In this document: positions 6,723 through 11,307 of the stretch, piece after piece
How positions within the stretch are numbered: position 1 is the stretch's first letter
How the letters are laid out: each line of letters begins with the position of its first letter
NCBI GenBank assembly: GCA_021158865.1
Contig: JAGGSX010000185.1
Location: forward strand, 1 to 11,307
DNA: 11,307 nucleotides
Direction of reading: 5' to 3'
Origin: Thermoplasmata archaeon
Lineage (GTDB): Archaea > Thermoplasmatota > E2 > UBA202 > JdFR-43
Notes under the pieces: generated by a model
Told to the model about the DNA's origin: nothing
Database searches by the model: none
What the model saw: the letters and a program-made list of their open reading frames with translations, nothing else
Made by a program: the position numbers and the translations under genes

Positions 6723-7009
6723 AATTTCCAATATGCTTGAGCCATTTCCATGAATTTCTGTCTTTCTGCTGGATTCATTTCTCTTGTATCTATTTTTATT
6801 TCTATGTCAAATTTTTTTAACGCATTTTCGATTTCGTCCATGAGCATATATTTTATTGGAACTCCTTCATAAGGAAGATTCAATATAATGCTGATAACAT
6901 TTTCTTTTATTTCCACATCTTTTATCATTCCTAAATCAATCAAACTTGCATTTATTTCAGGATGCATTATGCCCTTCAACACTTCCATTATTTCTTCTTT
7001 TTTTACCAT
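6719..7009 (-). CDS. MIP18/DUF59 family iron-sulfur assembly-like protein lacking cysteine
   Basis: This 96-residue protein is a stand-alone MIP18 (DUF59, SufT/PaaD-like) domain. The family signature is visible as HPEINASLIDLGMI at residues 16-29 followed by alternating beta strands. Related proteins help load iron-sulfur clusters onto target enzymes. The usual GCP motif is replaced by GVP at 49-51, and the protein contains no cysteine at all, so direct cysteine ligation of iron is not possible and a scaffold or partner-binding role is more likely. The C-terminal MNPAERQKFMEMA extension looks like an amphipathic helix. It is a single gene, convergent with trmI. A TATA-like CTTATTTTTATT lies 16-27 bases upstream of the ATG at 7009. 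Confidence 0.82.
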   Translation of the reverse strand: MVKKEEIMEVLKGIMHPEINASLIDLGMIKDVEIKENVISIILNLPYEGVPIKYMLMDEIENALKKFDIEIKIDTREMNPAERQKFMEMAQAYWKF

Positions 7010-7024
7010 AAATATAAATAAAAG

Positions 7025-7036
7025 AATAAAAATAAG
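7025..7036 (-). promoter_or_regulatory. Probable TATA box of the MIP18-type gene
   Basis: CTTATTTTTATT on the minus strand is centred about 22 bases before the ATG at 7009. This is slightly short but compatible with a near-leaderless start. No ribosome binding site is visible before the ATG. Confidence 0.4.
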
Positions 7037-7135
7037 TTTTTTGTAAAAAGATAATAAAATTTTAGCTAAAAGAAACGAAAACTATATCCAAGTGATTTTC
7101 CAATTTTTATCCATCTTACATGACAAATAGAAATC

Positions 7136-7143
7136 TTTATAAA
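7136..7143 (+). promoter_or_regulatory. TATA-like element TTTATAAA
   Basis: TTTATAAA lies in the gap between the MIP18-type gene and the microprotein gene. It would place a transcript start near 7165-7170 on the plus strand, but no coding start lies there. It may be an extra upstream promoter of the ncRNA region or chance in AT-rich DNA. Confidence 0.3.
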
Positions 7144-7151
7144 CTCATTTT

Positions 7152-7171
7152 ATCCCCTCCCCTCTTTTATA
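7152..7171 (+). repeat. C-rich direct repeat, copy 1
   Basis: ATCCCCTCCCCTCTTTTATA. The second copy lies 95 bases downstream at 7247-7266. Both copies run from a CCCCTCCCC block into a T-rich TATA-like stretch. C-runs stand out strongly in this AT-rich sequence. Confidence 0.6.
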
Positions 7172-7173
7172 TA
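7166..7173 (+). promoter_or_regulatory. Consensus archaeal TATA box TTTATATA
   Basis: TTTATATA is the canonical archaeal TATA sequence. A start 25-27 bases downstream would be near 7195-7197, a few bases before the hairpin at 7201-7241 and with no suitably placed start codon. This argues for a non-coding transcript. Confidence 0.55.
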
Positions 7174-7194
7174 TTGGCAGAAGATTTTTACATA

Positions 7195-7263
7195 AGTTAA
7201 GCCATACATAAATAAAGAGCCCTAATGTGGGCATGTATGGCATCACATCCCCCTCCCCTTTTT
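7195..7263 (+). ncRNA. Putative small structured RNA of unknown family
   Basis: A consensus TATA box at 7166-7173 predicts a transcript start near 7195. The following sequence folds as a perfect 9-pair outer stem (GCCATACAT 7201-7209 with ATGTATGGC 7233-7241). This stacks directly on a 4-pair inner stem (GCCC 7219-7222 with GGGC 7229-7232), with a hexaloop TAATGT and a single 9-base bulge AAATAAAGA on the 5' side. The 3' tail reads ATCACAT, then a C-rich block, and ends in five T (7259-7263), a plausible archaeal terminator. Promoter, structure and terminator together suggest an RNA of about 70 bases. I recognise no family: it lacks C/D boxes, and the pocket of an H/ACA guide is not formed. 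It could instead be the leader of the microprotein and sepF genes. Confidence 0.45.
7201..7241. repeat. Perfect inverted repeat forming a bulged hairpin
   Basis: The arms GCCATACAT (7201-7209) and ATGTATGGC (7233-7241) are exact reverse complements. A nested GCCC/GGGC stem abuts the 3' arm without a gap. Thirteen base pairs interrupted only by a one-sided 9-base bulge is well above what the surrounding AT-rich sequence gives by chance. Confidence 0.8.
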
Positions 7264-7266
7264 AAA
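7247..7266 (+). repeat. C-rich direct repeat, copy 2
   Basis: ATCCCCCTCCCCTTTTTAAA, the partner of the block at 7152-7171. Here it follows the hairpin and runs into TTTTT, so it may be a terminator, or a second TATA-like element (CTTTTTAAAT) for the downstream microprotein gene. Confidence 0.6.
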
Positions 7267-7304
7267 TCCCAAATTTTTTATTTGAGATTTACATACACCT
7301 TTCA

Positions 7305-7469
7305 ATGAAGATTAAAAGTTTGATATATGCAATAATAGCGTTTATACTGCCATGGATTTTGATTGGCATAGGAATAGCAAAGCCAATATATGATATATGG
7401 CTATATGTCGGAAGCATAACATGGTTTTTGACATCTCTATTTATTTTTCTCTCCTTTTATAAATTTTGA
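7305..7469 (+). CDS. Small two-helix membrane protein of 54 residues upstream of sepF
   Basis: The frame starts at ATG 7305 with MKIKSLIYAI and ends in SFYKF. It contains two hydrophobic segments, about residues 5-25 and 32-52, separated by a short KPIYD turn, and lysines at both ends. This is a convincing two-pass membrane hairpin with both termini probably on the cytoplasmic side. I recognise no family. A TTTTTTAT at 7274-7281 is centred about 27 bases before the ATG, which suggests leaderless transcription as for its neighbours. The stop is 30 bases before sepF, which has its own TATA box in that gap. The continuous hydrophobic pattern and the promoter argue that it is a real gene. A role in division or the envelope is inferred only from its position beside sepF. 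Confidence 0.6.
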   Translation: MKIKSLIYAIIAFILPWILIGIGIAKPIYDIWLYVGSITWFLTSLFIFLSFYKF

Positions 7470-7472
7470 AAA

Positions 7473-7482
7473 GTTTTTATAA
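7473..7482 (+). promoter_or_regulatory. TATA box of sepF
   Basis: GTTTTTATAA, preceded by a purine-rich GAAAA that could be a BRE, is centred about 23 bases before the ATG at 7500. There is no ribosome binding site, so a leaderless message is likely. Confidence 0.6.
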
Positions 7483-7499
7483 ACCAAAGTTATTCTAAA

Positions 7500-7844
7500 A
7501 TGATAAAAATGATATTTGGAAAAGAAAGGAAGGAAGAATATATTGATTTGGAAGAATATGGAGGCGTTGAAAAGACAGAAGAAGCAAAAATGTATGTTAA
7601 AGTGGCAGAGATTCAGAGATATGATGATTTAAAGGAATTTTCAAACTATGTTTATAATGGAAATCTCCTTATCTTAGATGTTTCTCCAATTTCGATTGAT
7701 GACATTGAATTGGAAAGAATAATGAATGAAGTGAAAAGGATTGTTAGAGATATAGATGGAGACATAGCTGCTTTGGACAGAAATCGTATAATTGTAACGC
7801 CATCTGGAGTTAAGATAGACAGAAGAAAATTAAGAAAATTCTAA
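7500..7844 (+). CDS. sepF: Cell division protein SepF, archaeal type
   Basis: SepF anchors FtsZ filaments to the membrane at the division site. The 114-residue protein has the expected plan. A short N-terminal membrane-targeting helix (MIKMIFG) is followed by a linker with EYIDLEEYG. A globular SepF core runs from about residue 30 to the end, with VKVAEIQRYDDL, NGNLLILDVSP and the closing GDIAALDRNRIIVTPSGVKI. The central LLILDVS strand and the IVTPSGVKI end are highly typical of archaeal SepF, which acts as a dimer. The ATG at 7500 is favoured by the TATA box in the short gap after the microprotein gene. An ATG at 7509 is possible but would remove half of the membrane-targeting helix. Its TAA overlaps the stop codon of the convergent RaSEA gene by four bases of shared coding sequence. 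No ftsZ lies in the window. Confidence 0.92.
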   Translation: MIKMIFGKERKEEYIDLEEYGGVEKTEEAKMYVKVAEIQRYDDLKEFSNYVYNGNLLILDVSPISIDDIELERIMNEVKRIVRDIDGDIAALDRNRIIVTPSGVKIDRRKLRKF

Positions 7845-8812
7845 CCCATCAAATATTCTTCTATTTCCAGCCAGTCCATCCATTCTTCCCTACATTTGCA
7901 ATCTAACTCATCAAAAATTTTCGTATCCTGTTTCAAATTAAATTCATTTATGGCATGAATGAAGCTTCTATCGCATTTCCCGCAGTTGTGCGCCCCCCGC
8001 CGCAAGCCGCCGGCAACAACATCGCATCTTATAATGCCATCATAAATTTTTTTGGATTCTTTCAAAATTTCAACAACACTCCATAACCATGGGGGACGGT
8101 ATAGCCCATGTTTCCACATTTGTTCAACAATTGTTCTTCCATGAATAGCAACGGGATTGAATGATATTGTATCTGCTATATTTCTTACTTTTTTTACGCT
8201 TTCTATAGCATCTTTTATTCCTTCTTTTTCTGTTAAGAAAGGTGGTTTTATTAAAATGTAAACCCTGAGTTTTTTGCCAAATTCTTTAACCATTTTTGCT
8301 GCCTTCAGCCATGGTTTATATCTAAATCCTTTATTTATTGAATGTTCCAGAACTTTATCATTTGACGATTCAAGCCCCATTGCAATCTCTAATTCATTAT
8401 CCATACCTTCTAAATTTTTAACAAATTCAGGACGGGTTTCTATTATTATTTTCTTTGCTTTGGAAAATTTTTTTAATGCATATAATTGCAATTTCTCTGG
8501 TAATTCTCTTTTATCTAAAAAACTTCCAGATGTAAAGAATTTAACTACTTGCTCACCATTATATTTTTTATAAGCAAAATCAATCTGCCTTTTTATTTCA
8601 TCATATCCAGCATTGTATGTTTCTTTGAAATATCCACACATTGAACACCCTGAAATATGAGCCCATCTGCATCCTTTTGTCCTCAATATTATAACATAGC
8701 TATCAACAATTTTTCCATCAATCAATTCCTTTTCTTTCCATATCCTTGGATTTTTAACATTTTTTGGAAAAGCTTCTCTAACCTTCTTATTTAATTCAAT
8801 CAAATCCTTCAT
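7841..8812 (-). CDS. Archaeosine biosynthesis radical SAM protein RaSEA
   Basis: RaSEA works with ArcS. ArcS attaches lysine to preQ0 at position 15 of tRNA, and RaSEA cleaves the lysine adduct to leave archaeosine (G+). From ATG 8812 it has 323 residues. The family-specific widely spaced cluster motif is visible as Cys48-X7-Cys56-X2-Cys59 (GCRWAHISGCSMCGY). The C-terminal region holds a further set of cysteines (NCGKC, then LDCKC), also typical of TIGR01210 proteins. Downstream landmarks are EMAMGLES-like EIAMGLES and KPPFLTEKEG. I use ATG 8812 because it overlaps the TGA of the DUF47 gene (ATGA), the same junction as between the two preceding genes. An upstream in-frame ATG at 8836 would add eight residues. 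ArcS and TGT are not in the window. Confidence 0.9.
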   Translation of the reverse strand: MKDLIELNKKVREAFPKNVKNPRIWKEKELIDGKIVDSYVIILRTKGCRWAHISGCSMCGYFKETYNAGYDEIKRQIDFAYKKYNGEQVVKFFTSGSFLDKRELPEKLQLYALKKFSKAKKIIIETRPEFVKNLEGMDNELEIAMGLESSNDKVLEHSINKGFRYKPWLKAAKMVKEFGKKLRVYILIKPPFLTEKEGIKDAIESVKKVRNIADTISFNPVAIHGRTIVEQMWKHGLYRPPWLWSVVEILKESKKIYDGIIRCDVVAGGLRRGAHNCGKCDRSFIHAINEFNLKQDTKIFDELDCKCREEWMDWLEIEEYLMG

Positions 8813-9495
8813 TTTGCAATCATGGCTCTTACCCAATCTGCAACGTTTTCTGCATGGTCTGCAATATCATCAATCCAATCAGATATTTTCAAAAGATGAT
8901 ATTCATCCATCGGAGTGAGCTTATCCTCCATTTCATAAATTTTTTTCATAATTGTATATCTCACCCTATCAGCTTCCCATTCTTTTCTATGAACACTATG
9001 TATCAACTTTTTTACTTCTTCTCTACGTTTTGAAGCAAAACTTGTTTCAAGCAATTCTTTCATTTTTCCAATGGCTTTTTCCATTTCTTTAACAGTTTGA
9101 GAAACCAGCTCCATGTGCTCCTTAAAATTTTCTCTCATTTCTTCAGGGATTTTCGTATGCCTTAAATCCAGCAACTGTGCTAAATTTTCTGCATGGTCAA
9201 GTATTGCATCCTCTTCCCTCAAAAGCCATAAAAAATATCTTTTATCAATGGGCATTAAAATTGAATGAGGTAAATGAGCCCTTATATTTCCTTTTATTAT
9301 ATCTGCTTCATGCTCAAGTTCAGAAACCCTTTGTGTAACTTTATCAAAGCCAGAGAAATCCCCGTCAAAATATTTCATAACACCTTCTTTAAGTAAAGCC
9401 ACGCACTCTTTAACTTTACTCATGTGCTCAAGTAAGCCTTCGAATGGGGATTTTTTTCTATAAACATTTTCAACAGGAACTCTTACCATCATCAT
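8809..9495 (-). CDS. DUF47/PhoU-like accessory protein of the phosphate transporter (TIGR00153 family)
   Basis: This cytoplasmic, all-helical protein belongs to the TIGR00153/DUF47 group, distant relatives of PhoU that are usually encoded next to PiT phosphate transporters and are thought to regulate them. From ATG 9495 it has 228 residues. Two PhoU-like three-helix repeats can be traced, with acidic metal-binding motifs LEHEAD in the first, and EWEADR and DDIADHAENVADW in the second. The start is one of three consecutive ATG codons (9495, 9492, 9489). The first overlaps the TGA of the transporter gene as ATGA, so I take it, although any of the three could be used. A longer in-frame start at 9561 would lie inside the transporter gene and adds a non-family-like segment. 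The gene ends in another ATGA overlap with RaSEA. Confidence 0.9.
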   Translation of the reverse strand: MMMVRVPVENVYRKKSPFEGLLEHMSKVKECVALLKEGVMKYFDGDFSGFDKVTQRVSELEHEADIIKGNIRAHLPHSILMPIDKRYFLWLLREEDAILDHAENLAQLLDLRHTKIPEEMRENFKEHMELVSQTVKEMEKAIGKMKELLETSFASKRREEVKKLIHSVHRKEWEADRVRYTIMKKIYEMEDKLTPMDEYHLLKISDWIDDIADHAENVADWVRAMIAK

Positions 9496-10733
9496 ATTAT
9501 TGATAATCCCATATAAATTAGTATCGATACAATCATGCTTGCTGGCAGGGTAAAAAGCCATGCATAAATTATTTTTTTAACAATACTTAAATCAACTGCT
9601 TCAAGTCCTCTTGCAAGACCCACGCCAATAACTGCCCCAACAACTGTATGTGATGTTGATATGGGCAATCCAAGCTTTGATGCTGTTAAAACAACTGTTG
9701 CAACTGCAAAATCTATTGAAAAACCTCTTGTATTTGTAAGGCTTGTTATTTTTGAACCGACAGTAGATATAACTTTATGCCCCCATGTCAATATACCAAG
9801 AGCTATCCCAAATCCTCCCAGAGCAAGTATATATATGGTGTCAACATGATGCCATGCAAGGCTCAGGACGACGGCAACAGGCGCCGCCGCATTCGCCACA
9901 TCATTTGCTCCGTGGGAGAATGCAACATAGCATGATGTCATAACCTGTAGTTTTCTAAAAATTTTTTCAATTATTCCATAATCCCTCCCTTTTTCTTTTA
10001 CTTTTTTTATCAAGAAATATCCAATTATTGAAGAAATTACAGCTGCAAATAAAGATACCAATAAAATTTTTTTTATATCCCCATTAAGAAATTCTCCAGC
10101 TCTTGTTTTCATAAAAATTGAAAGAGTTATTATAAATATTGTCAGACCAACAAAAAAAGGGCTCAAATTTTTTGCACTTTTAATTGGTTCTTTTGAAGAA
10201 AAAATGCTTTTTGCTATTAATTTGAAAATTATAAATGATATTATTCCACCCACAATCGGAGAAATTACCCATGAACTTACAACCATTCCAATTTCTTTCC
10301 ATTGAATTGCATTCATCCCTCCCTGAATTAATCCAAATCCTGCTATTCCTCCAACAACAGCATGGGTTGTTGAAACTGGTAATTCTTTCCATGTTGATAG
10401 AGTTACAAAAAATGCAGCAGAAAGAAGAGCTGCTAAAAAACCAAGCAAAATTGAATGCTGGCTCATTGATGAAACATCAACTATTCTATTCTTTATTGTA
10501 TCAGTTACATGGGTTCCAACCAGAATCGCTCCTGTAAAATTAAGAATGGATGCTATAATCAAAGCCTGTTTCAATGTTATTGCTTTTGCGCCCACAGCTG
10601 TAGCCATCGAATTGGCAACATCATTTGAACCGATGCTCCATGCCATGTAAAGTCCAGCAAAAATAGCCAGCACTATAATCCATAGCAGCATGGGGGGATA
10701 ATGAATTAAAATTAAAATATCTTTTGATAGCAT
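9492..10733 (-). CDS. PiT-family inorganic phosphate transporter
   Basis: This integral membrane protein takes up phosphate, coupled to protons or sodium. The 413-residue sequence shows the two inverted family repeats. The first has GSNDVAN at 35-41 and PVSTTHAVVGG at 119-129. The second has SHGANDVANAAAP in the middle of the chain and LPISTSHTVVGA near the C-terminus. About ten to twelve hydrophobic segments surround a more polar central loop (SSKEPIKSAKN). Length is typical for the shorter archaeal PiT proteins. It is the first gene of a three-gene operon with the DUF47 protein and RaSEA. A TATA-like CTATTTTATT is centred about 25 bases before the ATG at 10733, so the message is probably leaderless. 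The gene is divergent from the RPA-like gene, and their promoters share a 42-base gap. Confidence 0.94.
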   Translation of the reverse strand: MLSKDILILIHYPPMLLWIIVLAIFAGLYMAWSIGSNDVANSMATAVGAKAITLKQALIIASILNFTGAILVGTHVTDTIKNRIVDVSSMSQHSILLGFLAALLSAAFFVTLSTWKELPVSTTHAVVGGIAGFGLIQGGMNAIQWKEIGMVVSSWVISPIVGGIISFIIFKLIAKSIFSSKEPIKSAKNLSPFFVGLTIFIITLSIFMKTRAGEFLNGDIKKILLVSLFAAVISSIIGYFLIKKVKEKGRDYGIIEKIFRKLQVMTSCYVAFSHGANDVANAAAPVAVVLSLAWHHVDTIYILALGGFGIALGILTWGHKVISTVGSKITSLTNTRGFSIDFAVATVVLTASKLGLPISTSHTVVGAVIGVGLARGLEAVDLSIVKKIIYAWLFTLPASMIVSILIYMGLSII

Positions 10734-10741
10734 TTCTAAAA

Positions 10742-10751
10742 TTTATCATAA
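10742..10751 (+). promoter_or_regulatory. Possible TATA box of the RPA-like gene
   Basis: TTTATCATAA is centred about 29 bases before the ATG at 10776. It is a weaker match than the divergent one, and another AT-rich stretch at 10754-10762 is an alternative. Confidence 0.35.
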
Positions 10752-10753
10752 AC

Positions 10754-10763
10754 AATAAAATAG
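10754..10763 (-). promoter_or_regulatory. TATA box of the phosphate transporter operon
   Basis: CTATTTTATT on the minus strand is centred about 25 bases before the ATG at 10733. It interleaves with the plus-strand promoter of the RPA-like gene, so the two divergent transcripts may compete or be co-regulated. Confidence 0.55.
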
Positions 10764-10775
10764 GCATCTTATTTT

Positions 10776-11307
10776 ATGAATGTGAATATCGAAAAAGAAA
10801 TTTCCGAAGAAATAAAAAAATTTAATGGATTACTTGACTATGAAACAGCAAAAATGCTTGTTATGGAAAAAAAAGGGTTGCTATCTTTACCAAAAATATC
10901 TGATGCAAAAGGAAATGTAAGCTTATATGCAAAAATATTGAGCATTGGAAAAATAAGGAATGCAGGAAGTAAAAAAGTTTTAAATATTGTTATTGGAGAT
11001 GAGACTGGGTGCTGTATCTTGGCTTTGTGGGAAAAAAATGTTGAAGAAAGAAATTTAAATGAAGGAGATTCAATAAAAATTATAAATGGATATGTGCGAG
11101 ATGGATACTATGGAAAGGAAATAAATGTTGGAAGATGGGGAAAAATTAAAAAAGTTGAAAAGGAAATAAAAGTTAAGAAATGCAATTCAAATTTTTTAAA
11201 TTTGACGGGCATTTTAAATAAAAAATATGCAACCAAGGTTTATATAAACGGAGATGAAGAAAAATTTTTTTCAAAAATTGTTATAGGTGAAAAAGAAATA
11301 ATATTGT
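10776..11307 (+). CDS. RPA-like single-stranded DNA-binding protein, OB-fold (5' part, runs off the window)
   Basis: The frame begins at ATG 10776 and is open to the window end, giving 177 residues. Residues about 1-40 are a helical lead (EEIKKFNGLLDYETAKMLV) common to archaeal RPA subunits. Residues about 47-125 form an OB-fold with the signatures GDETG at 74-78, ALW at 83-85 and NGYVRDGYYGKEINVGRWG at 104-122, which bind single-stranded DNA during replication and repair. From about residue 140 (LNLTGIL onwards) the pattern suggests the beginning of a second OB-fold, so the complete protein probably has several OB-folds. The family also contains stand-alone OB proteins outside replication, so the exact RPA role is inferred. 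It is divergent from the phosphate operon. Confidence 0.85.
   Translation, partial: MNVNIEKEISEEIKKFNGLLDYETAKMLVMEKKGLLSLPKISDAKGNVSLYAKILSIGKIRNAGSKKVLNIVIGDETGCCILALWEKNVEERNLNEGDSIKIINGYVRDGYYGKEINVGRWGKIKKVEKEIKVKKCNSNFLNLTGILNKKYATKVYINGDEEKFFSKIVIGEKEIIL

Noticed and set aside
7201..7250. H/ACA guide RNA (hairpin followed by ACA at 7245-7247)
   Set aside because: The ACA lies three bases after the stem as expected, but the 3' side of the would-be guide pocket is fully paired and only the 5' side is open. A functional pseudouridylation pocket is therefore not formed in the obvious fold.
7153..7258. G-quadruplex on the minus strand from the GGGGAGGGG runs
   Set aside because: Each site has only two G-runs, and the two sites are about 90 bases apart, too far for an ordinary quadruplex.
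7010..7304. C/D box sRNA or tRNA in the intergenic region
   Set aside because: I found no RTGATGA/CTGA box pair on either strand and no T-loop sequence or cloverleaf.
7225..7308. 27-codon plus-strand frame whose stop overlaps the microprotein ATG (ATGA)
   Set aside because: The overlap looks like the coupled junctions elsewhere, but the peptide (many prolines from the C-rich repeat, no hydrophobic or domain pattern) looks random and the frame runs through the hairpin. It has no ribosome binding site.
9496..9561. Longer DUF47 start at 9561
   Set aside because: It overlaps the transporter coding end by 70 bases and adds residues that do not look like the family. The ATGA start at 9495 fits the operon pattern.
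1..11307. CRISPR array, insertion sequence, integrase or defence system
   Set aside because: No regularly spaced repeats, transposase, terminal inverted repeats around a coding region or defence domains were seen. The window is housekeeping and metabolic genes in tight operons.

Overview
The window looks like a compact, AT-rich archaeal chromosome segment. Archaeal hallmarks are an SepF of the archaeal type, the archaeosine radical-SAM enzyme RaSEA, a TrmI-type tRNA methyltransferase, an archaeal RPA-like OB-fold protein, and TATA boxes about 25 bases upstream of the first codon of most operon-leading genes (leaderless transcription). Inside operons the genes are joined by ATGA start/stop overlaps or by Shine-Dalgarno-like motifs. 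I would guess a euryarchaeal lineage that ferments amino acids or peptides, but the sequence does not fix the taxon.

Layout. (1) 1-219: no supported gene. (2) 220-4420, minus strand: an operon that starts with an unrecognised 154-residue protein and continues with four subunits of a dye-linked L-proline/D-hydroxyproline-type amino acid dehydrogenase complex: an NAD(P)/FAD subunit with an N-terminal [2Fe-2S] domain, a 2x[4Fe-4S] ferredoxin, a BFD-like [2Fe-2S] protein and a DAO-family catalytic subunit. A LOG-like (TIGR00725) protein follows and may have its own promoter. (3) 4521-6722, plus strand: pcm, a radical SAM protein resembling the two-component lipoyl synthase family, and trmI, tightly coupled. 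(4) 6719-7009, minus strand: a cysteine-free MIP18/DUF59 protein. (5) 7010-7304: a promoter-rich intergenic region with a strong bulged hairpin and a duplicated C-rich block, probably holding a small non-coding RNA. (6) 7305-7844, plus strand: a 54-residue two-helix membrane microprotein and sepF. (7) 7841-10733, minus strand: an operon of a PiT phosphate transporter, its DUF47/PhoU-like accessory protein and RaSEA. (8) 10776 to the window end, plus strand: the 5' part of an RPA-like single-stranded DNA-binding protein, divergent from the phosphate operon.

How the genes work together. The minus-strand redox operon reads as one enzyme complex. Electrons taken from an imino or amino acid at the DAO subunit would pass through the small iron-sulfur proteins to the NAD(P)/FAD subunit or to an acceptor. 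The PiT and DUF47 pair forms a phosphate uptake unit, and RaSEA is carried along as a third cistron. SepF is the membrane anchor of FtsZ, and the microprotein just upstream is a candidate division or envelope companion.

The best leads for something new are the putative ncRNA at about 7195-7263, the microprotein next to sepF, and the unknown first gene of the dehydrogenase operon. I did not find a defence system, a mobile element or a CRISPR array.
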